Origin: Jiangella endophytica
GTDB lineage: Bacteria > Actinomycetota > Actinomycetes > Jiangellales > Jiangellaceae
Assembly: GCF_003427025.1 (NCBI RefSeq)
Contig: NZ_QVAI01000007.1
Coordinates: 62,001 to 126,000 of the forward strand
DNA: 64,000 nt
Direction: 5' to 3'
Shown here one piece after another: positions 44,940-53,800 of this stretch. The translations under genes were made by a program, and so were the position numbers. Below the pieces are notes generated by a model that searched no databases, was not told the DNA's origin, and saw only the letters and a program-made list of their open reading frames with translations. Each line of letters starts with the position of its first letter. Position 1 is the stretch's first letter.

Positions 44940-46163
44940 GTGACCACGTCCCCCGCCCCCGCGTACGACGGCTACCGTGCGTACTCGTACCTCCAGGCCG
45001 GCACCGACTACCAGGACTTCCGGCTGGCCGCCGAGATCGGCCGCGTCCCCGCGTACGACGGCGGGCTGAGTGACGACGAGCAGGCCCGGGTGGCCCGGCT
45101 GCTGGCCGAGAACGTCGTGATCTCGCTGCACGAGCACGCCGTCGTCCTGCCGGAGGACGCCGACCAGATCCGCCGCTACAACCGCACCGGCCGGCAGCGC
45201 ACCGCCTACGAGGGCCTGGCCCACTCCGGGCTGACCGCGGTGGTCGACAACTTCATGGCCGGCGCGTCGTGTGTCACCAGCCAGCACGGCTGGAAGTGGG
45301 ACGACATGATCTACGCGCTCGGCTTCCGGCTGGCCGACCTCGCCAAGCAGGACTTCGTCGTGCACGCCACCACCGTGCAGGACATCCGCGACGCCAAGGC
45401 CGCCGGGAAGATCGCGCTGATCGCCGGGCTCGAGTGCGCCACGATGATCGAGAACGAGCTGGACCGCATCGACATGCTCTACGGGTTCGGCGTGCGGCAG
45501 CTCGGCATCGCCTACTCGCAGGCCAACCTGCTGGGCTCCGGGCTCTCCGAGCGCTCCGACGCCGGCCTGACGCACTTCGGCCGGCGCGCCGTCCAGCGGA
45601 TGAACAAGCTCGGCATGGCCATCGACATCTCGCACTGCGGCGACCGCACCAGCCTCGACGTCATCGAGGCGTCGTCGGCGCCGGTGATGATCACCCACGC
45701 CGGGGCCCGCGCCGTCTGGCCGATCCCGCGGCTCAAGCCGGACGACGTCATCCGCGCCTGCGCCGAGAGCGGCGGCGTCATCGGCATCGAGGCCGCCCCG
45801 CACACCACCCTCTCCGAGGCGCACCCGGAGCACTCGCTGGAGTCCTTCATGGACCACTTCCAGTACTGCGTCGACCTCGTCGGCATCGACCACGTGACGT
45901 TCGGCCCGGACACCATGTTCGGCGACCACGTGGCGGTGCACCGGACCTACGCGGGCAACTACGCGCACAAGGACGAGGGCCGCATCGAGCACCCGCTGGT
46001 CGACTACGTCGCCGGGGTGGAGAATCCGGGCGAAAGCTTCCATAACATCACCGGCTGGCTGGTCCAGCACGGTTACTCTGATGCAGACATCGCGAAGGTG
46101 CTCGGGGGCAACACGATGAGGGTGCTGGAGACGGTGTGGCGGTCCACCGATGACGACCGATGA
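44940..46163 (+). CDS. M19-type membrane dipeptidase paralogue B
   Basis: 407 residues from GTG 44940, which has GAGGAGC five bases upstream; ATG 44922 overlapping the previous stop is the alternative. The residue pattern follows paralogue A: HxH first motif (ISLHEHAVV), Glu in GLECATMIENELDR, IDISHCGDR and MITHAGAR, then FGPDTMFGDHVAVH. The two paralogues differ in several pocket-facing stretches (for example PTNRMKP versus PIPRLKP) and in the last 60 residues, suggesting different dipeptide preferences. It is the last enzyme gene of the operon, followed after 25 bases by the regulator. Confidence 0.85.
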   Translation: MTTSPAPAYDGYRAYSYLQAGTDYQDFRLAAEIGRVPAYDGGLSDDEQARVARLLAENVVISLHEHAVVLPEDADQIRRYNRTGRQRTAYEGLAHSGLTAVVDNFMAGASCVTSQHGWKWDDMIYALGFRLADLAKQDFVVHATTVQDIRDAKAAGKIALIAGLECATMIENELDRIDMLYGFGVRQLGIAYSQANLLGSGLSERSDAGLTHFGRRAVQRMNKLGMAIDISHCGDRTSLDVIEASSAPVMITHAGARAVWPIPRLKPDDVIRACAESGGVIGIEAAPHTTLSEAHPEHSLESFMDHFQYCVDLVGIDHVTFGPDTMFGDHVAVHRTYAGNYAHKDEGRIEHPLVDYVAGVENPGESFHNITGWLVQHGYSDADIAKVLGGNTMRVLETVWRSTDDDR

Positions 46164-46176
46164 CCTCGCACAAGGG

Positions 46177-46189
46177 TGGTAGTCGACCA
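46177..46189. promoter_or_regulatory. Dyad at the start of the GntR gene
   Basis: TGGT-AGTCG-ACCA reaches the first base of the regulator ATG. GntR operators are usually short GT...AC dyads, so this could be an internal autoregulatory site. Its similarity to the palindrome before the operon is limited. Confidence 0.35.
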
Positions 46190-46908
46190 TGAGGCGGGAC
46201 TCCGCGGCGCAGAGCGCCCTGTTGCGGTTGCGTCACCTCGTCGCGACCGAGTTCGCGCCGGGTGACCGCCTGCCGCCGGAGAAGGAGCTCGCCGAGGCGC
46301 TGGAGGTGTCGCGGACGACGGTGCGCGAGGCGCTGGTCGTCCTGGCCGCCGAGGACATCGTCACCCGCCAGTGGGGCGCCGGCACGTTCGTCAGCGAGCC
46401 GCCGAAGGTGGCGTCGCTGAACATGTCGTCGATCGAGTCCTACCGCGACCGCGTCGGGTCCGGCGGGCGCACCGTCACGCTCCTGGACGCGTCCTGCGAG
46501 CTGGTGCCGCCGCCGGCCCTGGCAGCGGCGGCGCTGCAGCTCGACGCCGGCGCGAAGGCGTGGCACGTGCGCCGGGTGTTCGCCGTCGACGGCGAACCGT
46601 CGGCCCTGATGGACGAGATCGTCCCGGCCCAGTTGTTCGGCCGGCCGATCGACCCCAGCGCCATGCTGCGCATCGAGACGTCGCTGTACGAGTTGCTCAA
46701 CCGGCACACCCCCGGCGCCGCCGCGCACGCGTCGACGGAGCTCGAAGCGGTCTGCGTCCACGGCGCCGACGCCCGCGCGCTCGCCCTCGACGACGGCGCC
46801 CCGGCGCTGCAGGCCACCCAGACGACGTTCGCCCGCCGCGGCGAGCCGGTCGCGCACGGCGTCTCGCTCCAGCGCACCGATCTGGTCCGCATGCGCATCA
46901 CCAGGTGA
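46189..46908 (+). CDS. UTRA/HutC-type GntR regulator of the peptide operon
   Basis: 239 residues from ATG 46189. The winged helix covers about 9-70: LRLRHLVATEFAPGDRLPPE, then LAEALEVSRTTVREALVVLA and the wing GAGTFV. The UTRA ligand domain (about 85-235) has the usual WHVRRVFAVDGEPSALMDEIVP and SLQRTDLVRMRI ends. HutC-type proteins sense a small pathway metabolite. As the last gene of the run, it most likely represses the operon, through the nested palindrome at 36068-36111. Another UTRA-GntR protein is found at 62549-63328. Confidence 0.88.
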   Translation: MRRDSAAQSALLRLRHLVATEFAPGDRLPPEKELAEALEVSRTTVREALVVLAAEDIVTRQWGAGTFVSEPPKVASLNMSSIESYRDRVGSGGRTVTLLDASCELVPPPALAAAALQLDAGAKAWHVRRVFAVDGEPSALMDEIVPAQLFGRPIDPSAMLRIETSLYELLNRHTPGAAAHASTELEAVCVHGADARALALDDGAPALQATQTTFARRGEPVAHGVSLQRTDLVRMRITR

Positions 46909-46989
46909 GCACACTTTCCCGCTACGACAGGCGCGCATCGAGCCCTGCCCATATGCTCATGCCGCCGATCTCACCGCGGGAGGATCATC

Positions 46990-47838
46990 GTGGCCGGACG
47001 CAGCAGGAAGAAGAAGGAGGTCGTCCGGGTCGAGTCCGCCCCGGAAGCCACGACCGAGCGCACCGCCGACCAACCCACCTGGACGCCCACGCCCGAGGCG
47101 AAACGGCAGGCCACCAAGTTCCGGCTGATCGCCGCCGGGCTCTGGTTGCTGGCCATCGCCGGCGAGGCGTTCGCCATCTTCTGGGTGCTCCGCCAGGACC
47201 CCGTCAGCATGGTCCTGCTGATCGTCATGATCGTCGTCATCGGCGCGCTCGCCATCGGCGGATCGCTGCTGTGGAAACGGGCCAACCGCCTCGACCCCGC
47301 GTCGAAGAGTGAACCGACGCGGTTCTTCGTGCAGAACCAGCTCGGCGCGATCATCACCGTCATCGCGTTCCTGCCGCTGATCGTCCTGATCTTCGCCAAC
47401 AAGGACATGGACGGCAAGCAGAAGGGCATCGCCGGCGGCATCGCGGTCGCCGTCGCCGCCGTCGCGGTCTACTTCGGCATCGACTTCGACTCGCCGTCGG
47501 TCGAGCAGTACACCGAGGAGTCCAACATCGTCGAGCAGCTGACCGGTGAGGACCTCGTCTACTGGACCCGGTCGGGCTCGGTCTTCCACGTCTGCGAAGA
47601 GGTGCCCGACGTCAACCGCGAGTCCCAGGACGGCCGCATCTACGAGGGCACCGTCGCCGACGCCCACGCCGCCGGCAAGGCCCGGCTGGTCAGCTACTGG
47701 CAGCGCGAGGCGGTCAACTACTGCGGCTACACCCAGGAGCAGGTCGACGCCGTCGAGGCCGGCACCTCCGGCTCCGGCGACGACGCGACGCCCCAGGACG
47801 GCGCGACGGCGCCCGCGGAGGACGCCGCCACGCCGTAG
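46990..47838 (+). CDS. Membrane protein of unknown function with acidic tail
   Basis: 282 residues from GTG 46990, with GGGAGGATC upstream. A basic N-terminal tract (AGRSRKKKEVVRVES) precedes four hydrophobic segments: LIAAGLWLLAIAGEAFAIFWVL, VLLIVMIVVIGALAIGGSLLW, LGAIITVIAFLPLIVLIFAN and GIAGGIAVAVAAVAVYFGID. An extracytoplasmic region of about 100 residues follows, with two Cys (HVCEEVP, VNYCGYT), and an acidic Ala/Asp/Pro tail. I know similar proteins as unnamed actinobacterial membrane proteins. It is monocistronic and converges on the flavin oxidase with four bases between stops. Confidence 0.7.
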   Translation: MAGRSRKKKEVVRVESAPEATTERTADQPTWTPTPEAKRQATKFRLIAAGLWLLAIAGEAFAIFWVLRQDPVSMVLLIVMIVVIGALAIGGSLLWKRANRLDPASKSEPTRFFVQNQLGAIITVIAFLPLIVLIFANKDMDGKQKGIAGGIAVAVAAVAVYFGIDFDSPSVEQYTEESNIVEQLTGEDLVYWTRSGSVFHVCEEVPDVNRESQDGRIYEGTVADAHAAGKARLVSYWQREAVNYCGYTQEQVDAVEAGTSGSGDDATPQDGATAPAEDAATP

Positions 47839-47842
47839 TGGC

Positions 47843-49153
47843 TCAGCCGACCGGGAAGGCCTGCCGGAACAACTGGTCCGGGTCGTAGCCGGCTTTGACG
47901 GCGGCCAGCCGGCGGCTGGTCTCCGGCGGGTACAGCTCGGCCACGTCAGCAGGGTCGAGCGAGCTCATCAGGTTGCCGTAGGCGCCGCGGGTGTGCGGGG
48001 CGAGCGTCGCCCAGTAGGCGTCGAACGCCGCTCGCGCCTCCGGCGCCGGTGACAGCGCGACGGCGGACAGGAACGCTTCGCTGTCGCGGTGGGCGAACGC
48101 CGTCTCGGTGCCGCGCACCCGGGCGACCGCGCCGCCCAGCGCGCGCACCTGGCCGACCACTGGCGGGCCGCCGGCCAGCCCGGCCAGGTAGGCGTCGATC
48201 AACTCGTCGCTGAGGTCGGTCGTCAGGCGGTTCCTCGCCAGCGGCGGCGCCCCGTTCGGCGGCACCGGAGGCGGCGGGGCGAGGATCTCGCCGTACGGCC
48301 GTACCCGCAGGTCGAGGACCGAGGCCTCACCGAGCCGGAGCAACGGCTCGACGACGTCCTCGGCCGCCGCGGCGTCGCCGTGCGCCACGCAGACCCCGAC
48401 CACCAGCGCGTGCGGCGCGAACCCCTCCGGCAGCAGCACGACCATCGACGTCAGCTCGTCCGGCGCCGCCCGCATGGCGTCGCGCCAGCCACGCAGGACG
48501 GCGGCCGCGTCGCCACGCGGGTAGGCGATGTGCCCGAAGTACACCTCCGGCACCGGCTGGGCGATCACCTCGAAGGCGGTGACGACGGCGAAGGCGCCAC
48601 CGCCGCCGCGCAGCGCCCAGAACAGATCGGCGTTCTCGGCCGCGCTGGCCCGCAGCACGCGGCCGTCGGCGGTGACGACCTCGGCCGCGACCACGGCGTC
48701 GATGGTGAGGCCGAACCGGCGCACCATCCAGCCGATGCCGCCGCCGAGGATCAGCCCGCCGACGCCGACGTCGGTGGTGTCGCCGGACGAGACCGCCCAG
48801 CCGTGCGGGGCCAGGGCCTCGGTGACGGCGGCCCAGCGCGCCCCGGCGCCGATGCGGACCAGGCGGCGATCCGGGTCGATGACCTCGACGCCGTCGAGCG
48901 GGCCGAGGTCGAGCACGATGCCGCCGTCGTTGGTGGCGAAGCCGGGGAACCCGTGCCCGCCGCTGCGCACCGAGAGCAGGAGGTCGTGCTCGCGGGCTGC
49001 GGCGATGGCACGGCGGACGTCGTCGACGCCGCGGGCCCGCACGATCAGGGCCGGGCTGCCGTGACGCTGGTAGGTGTTGCGGTGGGTGTCGTACGCGTCG
49101 TCGCCGGGGCGGATCAGCTCGCCGTCGACGACCAGTGTGGAAACGTCGCTCAT
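47843..49153 (-). CDS. BBE-type FAD-linked oxidase, second copy
   Basis: 436 residues from ATG 49153. The flavin-attachment histidine is in SGGHGFPGF (about residue 67); the second attachment position reads GDTTDVGVGG with no Cys, so attachment should be single. The FAD region also shows ALRGGGGAFAVVTAF, and the BBE end is AGYDPDQLFRQAFPVG, lacking the Asn of the FHLNHN-type motif in the copy at 24415-25740. Substrate unknown. It lies 41 bases after the ECF sigma gene on the same strand and is probably its co-transcribed neighbour. Confidence 0.83.
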   Translation of the reverse strand: MSDVSTLVVDGELIRPGDDAYDTHRNTYQRHGSPALIVRARGVDDVRRAIAAAREHDLLLSVRSGGHGFPGFATNDGGIVLDLGPLDGVEVIDPDRRLVRIGAGARWAAVTEALAPHGWAVSSGDTTDVGVGGLILGGGIGWMVRRFGLTIDAVVAAEVVTADGRVLRASAAENADLFWALRGGGGAFAVVTAFEVIAQPVPEVYFGHIAYPRGDAAAVLRGWRDAMRAAPDELTSMVVLLPEGFAPHALVVGVCVAHGDAAAAEDVVEPLLRLGEASVLDLRVRPYGEILAPPPPVPPNGAPPLARNRLTTDLSDELIDAYLAGLAGGPPVVGQVRALGGAVARVRGTETAFAHRDSEAFLSAVALSPAPEARAAFDAYWATLAPHTRGAYGNLMSSLDPADVAELYPPETSRRLAAVKAGYDPDQLFRQAFPVG

Positions 49154-49194
49154 ACCGGGTCGACGAACGGGCGGCCGCCGAGGGGACAGCCGGG

Positions 49195-50358
49195 TCAGAG
49201 TTCTTCCAGCCTGCGGGTCAGGAACCGCCGCTCCGGCGTCGTCGTGGCCAGATCGAGCGCGCGCCGGTAGGCCGCCCCGGCCTCGGCGTCGCGACCCAGC
49301 CGGCGCAGCAGCTCGCCGCGGGTGGAGTGGAAGTACAGGTAACCGTCGAGGTCGAGGCGGTCGACGGCGCTCAGCGCGGCCGCGGGGTCGCCGGCCTGGG
49401 CGAGCGCCACGGCCCGGTTCAGCTCGACCACCGGCGAGCCGGTCAGCTCGGCCAGCCGGCGGTACAGCCCGGCCACCCGCGGCCAGTCGATCCGCTCACG
49501 CGTCTGCAGCGACGCGATGGCCGCCTGCAGCACGTACGGCCCGCCGCCGCCCAGCTCGACGGCTCGGTTCAGCTCCGCGCGCCCGGCCGCCAGCAGCGTC
49601 CGGTCCCACAGCGAGCGGTCCTGGTCCTCGAGCAGCACGAGGTCGTCGCCGTCGAACCGGGCCGCCTGACGGGCCTGGTGGATCAGCATCAGCGCGACCA
49701 GCCCGTGCGCCTCAGGCTGGCCGTCCAGCAGCGCGGCCAGCACCCGGCCCAGCCGGATGGCCTCGGCACCGAGGTCGACGCGGCCGCTGTAGCCCTCGTT
49801 GTAGATCAGGTAGATGATCGCCAGCACGGCGTCGAGGCGGTCCGGCAGCAGCCGCTCGTCCGGCACCGCGAACGGGATGCCGGCGGCCTTGATCTTGGCC
49901 TTGGCCCGGGTCAGCCGGCGCTTCATCGTCTCCTCGGACACCAGGAAGGCGCGCGCGATGTCCGCGGTCTCCAGACCGCCGAGCGCGCGCAGCGTCAGCG
50001 CCACCTGAGCCTCCAGCGCCAACGCCGGGTGGCAGCAGGTGAAGATCAGCTCGAGCCGCTCGTCCTTGATCGGGGAGTCGTCGAACTCGTCCACGGCGGC
50101 CTCCGGTGCCGGCAGGAGGTGCAGCTTCTCGGCCAGCGTCCGCTCGCGGCGGATACGGTCGATCGCCCGGTTGCGCGCCGTCGTCACCAGCCACGCGGCC
50201 GGGTTGTCCGGCACGCCGGTCTCGGGCCAGCGCGCGGCGGCGACGGCGAACGCCTCCTGCGCGGCCTCCTCCGCGCGATCGAGGTCGCCGAGGTACCCGG
50301 CGAGCGAGGCCAGCACCCGGCCCCACTCGTCGCGGAAGACGTCGTCGAGCGCCGTCAG
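49195..50358 (-). CDS. ECF sigma factor with C-terminal DUF6596 region
   Basis: 387 residues if started at CTG 50358, where the sequence CTGA overlaps the stop of the upstream gene; a conventional start (GTG 50316) is 14 codons further in and would drop TALDDVFRDEWGR, the conserved beginning of sigma region 2. Region 2 is AEEAAQEAFAVAAARWPETG and NRAIDRIRRER; region 4 is ALGGLETADIARAFLVSEET. The C-terminal half (LIYNEGYSG ... RRLEEL) is the long helical extension typical of this class. The YciI-like gene before it is its usual partner. Targets are not visible here. Confidence 0.82.
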   Translation of the reverse strand: MTALDDVFRDEWGRVLASLAGYLGDLDRAEEAAQEAFAVAAARWPETGVPDNPAAWLVTTARNRAIDRIRRERTLAEKLHLLPAPEAAVDEFDDSPIKDERLELIFTCCHPALALEAQVALTLRALGGLETADIARAFLVSEETMKRRLTRAKAKIKAAGIPFAVPDERLLPDRLDAVLAIIYLIYNEGYSGRVDLGAEAIRLGRVLAALLDGQPEAHGLVALMLIHQARQAARFDGDDLVLLEDQDRSLWDRTLLAAGRAELNRAVELGGGGPYVLQAAIASLQTRERIDWPRVAGLYRRLAELTGSPVVELNRAVALAQAGDPAAALSAVDRLDLDGYLYFHSTRGELLRRLGRDAEAGAAYRRALDLATTTPERRFLTRRLEEL

Positions 50359-50696
50359 CGCAGCCCCACCAGCGGCCGCACCTCGACGACGCCGCCGTGG
50401 CGTGCCACCGGGATGGCCGCGGCCAGTTCGATGGCGTCGTCGAGGTTCGCCGCCTCGATCAGGCAGATGCCGCCGAGCACCTCTTTGGTGTCGGCGAACG
50501 GCCCGTCGGTCAGCAGCGTCCGGCCGCCGGCCACCCGGACACTGGTCGCGGTCTCGGCCGGCTGCAACTGCGCGCCGCTGACGAATCGGGGATCGTCGCG
50601 CAGGGCCTCGTACTCGGCCTTCGCCGCCGCCCGCTCGGCGTCGGACAACTCGGCCTCCTCGCCGGGCTCGGCGTAGAACATCAGGGCGTACTGCAT
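50355..50696 (-). CDS. YciI-related (YCII) small protein
   Basis: 113 residues from ATG 50696. It starts MQYALMFYAEPGE and has TDGPFADTKEVLGGICLIEA, the conserved active-site-like core of YCII proteins (dimeric alpha/beta barrel). In actinomycetes these genes precede ECF sigma factors of the DUF6596 class, as here, and overlap them; the protein may sense a substrate or modify sigma activity. Its stop codon TGA is nested in the CTGA that begins the sigma frame. The ribosome-binding site is GGAGG, seven bases before the ATG. Confidence 0.85.
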   Translation of the reverse strand: MQYALMFYAEPGEEAELSDAERAAAKAEYEALRDDPRFVSGAQLQPAETATSVRVAGGRTLLTDGPFADTKEVLGGICLIEAANLDDAIELAAAIPVARHGGVVEVRPLVGLR

Positions 50697-50764
50697 GGAA
50701 ACCTCCGAAGGCGCGCTCTCACCACTATGACGAAGCAGCGGCCCGGAATGGGACAGCGCCGCGA

Positions 50765-52708
50765 CTACTGCTTCAGAATGCGCACCTCGCGCGGGCCGAG
50801 CACCAGCTCCTCACCCCGCCAGACCACGCGGCGGTCGTCGCCGCGGTGGTTGAGGACGAAGGTCGCGTCGCCGCGGACGATCGCCTCGACGCCGTCGGCG
50901 CAGCGGTCCAGGACGCCGTCGACGCCGGCGGCGGTGAGCAGCGCGCCGGTCACCTGGGCGAGGCCGGCCGCGTCGGGGTGGGTGGCGACGTACCAGGCGC
51001 CGCCGGTGCGGACGGCGTTGCGGGTGATGGCCGGCCAGCCGGTGACGTCGCCGGCGGCGAAGGTGGCGACGACGTCGGCGCCGTCGGCGTGGGTGTACTC
51101 GCTCCACAGGCGCCCGGTGAGCGGGCCGAGGTCGCCCTCGACCGCGATGTCCGGCGGCTCGGTGCCGGCCGGACCGGCCAGCGGCGCGAACTCCTCGACC
51201 CGCACGCCCAGCGTGGCGCCCAGCCGGCCGAGGTAGCCCGAGGCGTGGACGTGCAGTGACTCGTCGAGGATGCCGGACTGGAAGGTGACCGCCAGGGTCC
51301 CGCCCGACGCGGCGAACGCGTGCAGGCCGTCGAGGGCGGCGTCGGCGGCGGCGAAGAGGACGGGCGCCACGACCAGTTGGTAGCCGGAGAGATCGGCGCC
51401 GGGCCGGACGAAGTCGACCGTGACGGAGCGGTCCCAGAACGCGCGGTACCAGTCGGTGACGATGCCGAGGTAGTTCAGCGACGTCGGCCGCGACGGCTGC
51501 TCCAGCGCCCACCAGGCGGCCCAGTCGAACACGATCGCGACACGGGCCGGCACCGGCTGCCGCTCGACCCAGCCGAGTTCGCCGAGCTCGGCGCCGAGCG
51601 CCTCGACCTCGCGGAACACCCGGGTCTCCGGTCCGCCGTGCGGCACCATCGCGGAGTGGAAGGTCTCCGCGCCGCTGGCCGCCTGACGCCACTGGAAGTA
51701 CATGATCCCGTCCGCGCCGCGGGCCAGCGCCTGCAGGGACAGCACCCGGTTGCCGCCCGGCGGCTTCGGCGCGTTGCGGGGCCGCCAGTTCACCGCGCTC
51801 GGCGCCTGCTCCATCAGCACCCAGGGCCGGCCCCCCGCCAATGACCGCATGAGGTCGCGGCCCAGCGCGGCGGTCGCCGGCGAGTCCGGGTCGGCGGGGT
51901 CCGGGTAGCTGTCGTCGGAGACGAAGTCGACCTCCTCGGCCCACCGCCAGTAGTCCAGCGGCCGGAACGGGCCCATGAAGTTGGTGGTGATCGGGACGCC
52001 CGGGCTCACCTCACGCAGGATCGCCGCCTCGGCCCGGTGCAGCTCGAGCAGCGCGTCGGAGCTGAACCGGTCGAAGTCGAGCACCTGGGTCGGGTTGAGC
52101 AGCGTCGGCGCGGCACGCGGCGGCTCGACCTCGTCGAACGTGGCGTAGCGCTGCGACCAGAAGGCCGTCCCCCACGCCGAGTTCAGCGCGTCGACAGAGC
52201 CGTAGCGCTCGCGCAGCCACTCCCGGAACGCGACACCCGCATGCTCGCCGTAGCAGCGGCTCACGTGGCAGCCGAACTCGTTGTTGACGTGCCACGCGAC
52301 CAGCGCCGGGTGCGAGCCGTACCGCTCGGCCAGCGCCCGGACCAGCCGCCCGGCTAGCCGCCGATAGCTGGGCGAGTGCGGGCTGTAGTGCTGCCGGCTG
52401 CCGCCGCCGAGCCGCACGCCGTCGGCCGTCACGGGCGCGACGTCCGGGTACCCGCGCAGCACCCACGGCGGCGGCGACGCGGTGGCGGTGGCGAGGTCGA
52501 CGCCGATGCCGCCGGCGTGCAGCCGGCCGAGCACGTCGTCGAGCCATTCGAACTCGAAGCGGCCGTCCTCGGGCTCCAGCTGTGCCCAGGAGAACACCCC
52601 GACGGTGGCGACGGTGACGCCCGCGCGGCGCATCAGCCGGACGTCCTCGTCCCAGACCTCGCGAGGCCACTGCTCCGGGTTGTAGTCGCCGCCGAACCAG
52701 AGCGTCAT
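50765..52708 (-). CDS. GH42 beta-galactosidase
   Basis: 647 residues from ATG 52708; an upstream GTG (52741) lies inside the operator and is less likely. The GH42 barrel starts WFGGDYNPEQWP. The acid/base is E144 (HVNNEFG) and the nucleophile E300 (VLMEQAPS). Two cysteines after the acid/base (C147, C152) are at the metal-site positions seen in some GH42 enzymes. No signal peptide, so it works on imported beta-galactosides (lacto- or arabino-galacto-oligosaccharides). It is divergent from a LacI gene and has a perfect 16-bp palindrome between them. It is not next to the sugar ABC transporter but could serve it. Confidence 0.92.
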   Translation of the reverse strand: MTLWFGGDYNPEQWPREVWDEDVRLMRRAGVTVATVGVFSWAQLEPEDGRFEFEWLDDVLGRLHAGGIGVDLATATASPPPWVLRGYPDVAPVTADGVRLGGGSRQHYSPHSPSYRRLAGRLVRALAERYGSHPALVAWHVNNEFGCHVSRCYGEHAGVAFREWLRERYGSVDALNSAWGTAFWSQRYATFDEVEPPRAAPTLLNPTQVLDFDRFSSDALLELHRAEAAILREVSPGVPITTNFMGPFRPLDYWRWAEEVDFVSDDSYPDPADPDSPATAALGRDLMRSLAGGRPWVLMEQAPSAVNWRPRNAPKPPGGNRVLSLQALARGADGIMYFQWRQAASGAETFHSAMVPHGGPETRVFREVEALGAELGELGWVERQPVPARVAIVFDWAAWWALEQPSRPTSLNYLGIVTDWYRAFWDRSVTVDFVRPGADLSGYQLVVAPVLFAAADAALDGLHAFAASGGTLAVTFQSGILDESLHVHASGYLGRLGATLGVRVEEFAPLAGPAGTEPPDIAVEGDLGPLTGRLWSEYTHADGADVVATFAAGDVTGWPAITRNAVRTGGAWYVATHPDAAGLAQVTGALLTAAGVDGVLDRCADGVEAIVRGDATFVLNHRGDDRRVVWRGEELVLGPREVRILKQ

Positions 52709-52727
52709 CGCCGCACTTCCCTTCGTC

Positions 52728-52743
52728 CCGTGAACGTTCACGG
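52728..52743. promoter_or_regulatory. LacI-type operator between GH42 and LacI genes
   Basis: CCGTGAACGTTCACGG is a perfect 16-bp palindrome with central CG, the form bound by LacI/GalR proteins. It lies 20 bases upstream of the GH42 start and 43 bases upstream of the LacI start. TACGCT at 52749-52754 may be the -10 element for the LacI gene. Confidence 0.75.
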
Positions 52744-52786
52744 AGACGCTACGCTGGCCCTCGAACGCGGGTCAAGGGAGGGACGC

Positions 52787-53794
52787 ATGGGCGTCGGCCG
52801 CATCACCATCGAGGACGTCGCGGCCGCGGCCGGCGTCTCCCGGCAGACCGTCACCCGGGCGATGAACGGCATGCCCGAGATCAGCGCGCGGACCCGCGAG
52901 CTGGTGCTGCGCACCGCCGCCGAGCTGGGCTACCGGCCCAGCCGGTTCGCCAGCAACCTGGCCGCCCGGCGCAAGAGCCGCTCGGTCGGGCTGGTACTCG
53001 GCTCGCTGCGCAACCCCTACTACACCGAGCTGGCCGCCGAGCTGCTCGACGTCGTCGCGCCGCGCGGCTGGCACGTCCTGATGGCCTCGCGAGAGCAGGG
53101 CGACGACGTCGAGCTGGTCGCCGCGCTGAGCGGCCAGGCCGACGCGATCGTCGGCTACTTCACCGGCGACGAGACCGCCCTGGTGACCGCGGCGCGCGGC
53201 GTCCCGTTGATCCAGGTGGAGCGGGCGGCCACCGTGCCCGGCCTGCACGCCGTCGTCCTCGACTTCGACGCCGCGATCGAGGCGCTGCTGGGCGAGTTGC
53301 GCGACCGCGGTGCGCGGCGATTCGGCCTCATCGAGTCCGGCGGGCCGCCGGGCGAGGAAGGCGCCGGCGCGTACCGGCCGACCCGCCGGCGGCGGGCGTA
53401 CGAGCGGTTCGCCGACTCGGACTCCGCCGGCCGCGTCGTCGTCGCCGACGAGTCGATCAGGGGCGGCGCCGACGGCCTCGCCCGGCTCCGGGCGGCGCAC
53501 CCCGGCGTCGACACCGTGCTGGTGTTCAACGACCTCATGGCCATGGGCGCCATGCAGCAGGCCCAGCTCGACGGCGTCGCCGTCCCCGGCGACCTGCGCG
53601 TCGTCGGCGTCGACGGCCTCTCGCTCGGCGCCGTCATGACGCCGCCGCTGTCGACACTGTCGATCGACCGGCGCGCGGTCGCGACCGAGGCCGCCGACAT
53701 CGTCGGCACACTGCTCGACCGCGCCGAGCCGCCTCCGCACCCGCCCGTCGTCCGGACGGTGACGCCGCGGCCGCTCTGGCGCGAGTCGGCCTGA
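52787..53794 (+). CDS. LacI-family repressor of the beta-galactosidase gene
   Basis: 335 residues from ATG 52787 (AGGGAGG upstream). The N-terminal LacI helix-turn-helix reads ITIEDVAAAAGVSRQTVTRA, with hinge PSRFASNLAARRKSR. The periplasmic-binding-like core follows (SVGLVLGSLRNPYYTELA, DTVLVFNDLMAMGAM, RVVGVDGL). A glycine-rich insertion (GGPPGEEGAGAYRPTRRRR) is present near residue 190. Inducer is probably a beta-galactoside or derived sugar. It should bind the palindrome upstream and control GH42 and itself. The stop is six bases from the stop of the convergent reductase gene. Confidence 0.92.
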   Translation: MGVGRITIEDVAAAAGVSRQTVTRAMNGMPEISARTRELVLRTAAELGYRPSRFASNLAARRKSRSVGLVLGSLRNPYYTELAAELLDVVAPRGWHVLMASREQGDDVELVAALSGQADAIVGYFTGDETALVTAARGVPLIQVERAATVPGLHAVVLDFDAAIEALLGELRDRGARRFGLIESGGPPGEEGAGAYRPTRRRRAYERFADSDSAGRVVVADESIRGGADGLARLRAAHPGVDTVLVFNDLMAMGAMQQAQLDGVAVPGDLRVVGVDGLSLGAVMTPPLSTLSIDRRAVATEAADIVGTLLDRAEPPPHPPVVRTVTPRPLWRESA

Positions 53795-53800
53795 CAGAGG

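Noticed and set aside
36126-46908. A mobile or defence island in the peptide cluster
   Set aside because: There is no integrase, transposase, tRNA edge or base-composition change, and all members are metabolic or transport genes with operon-type overlaps.
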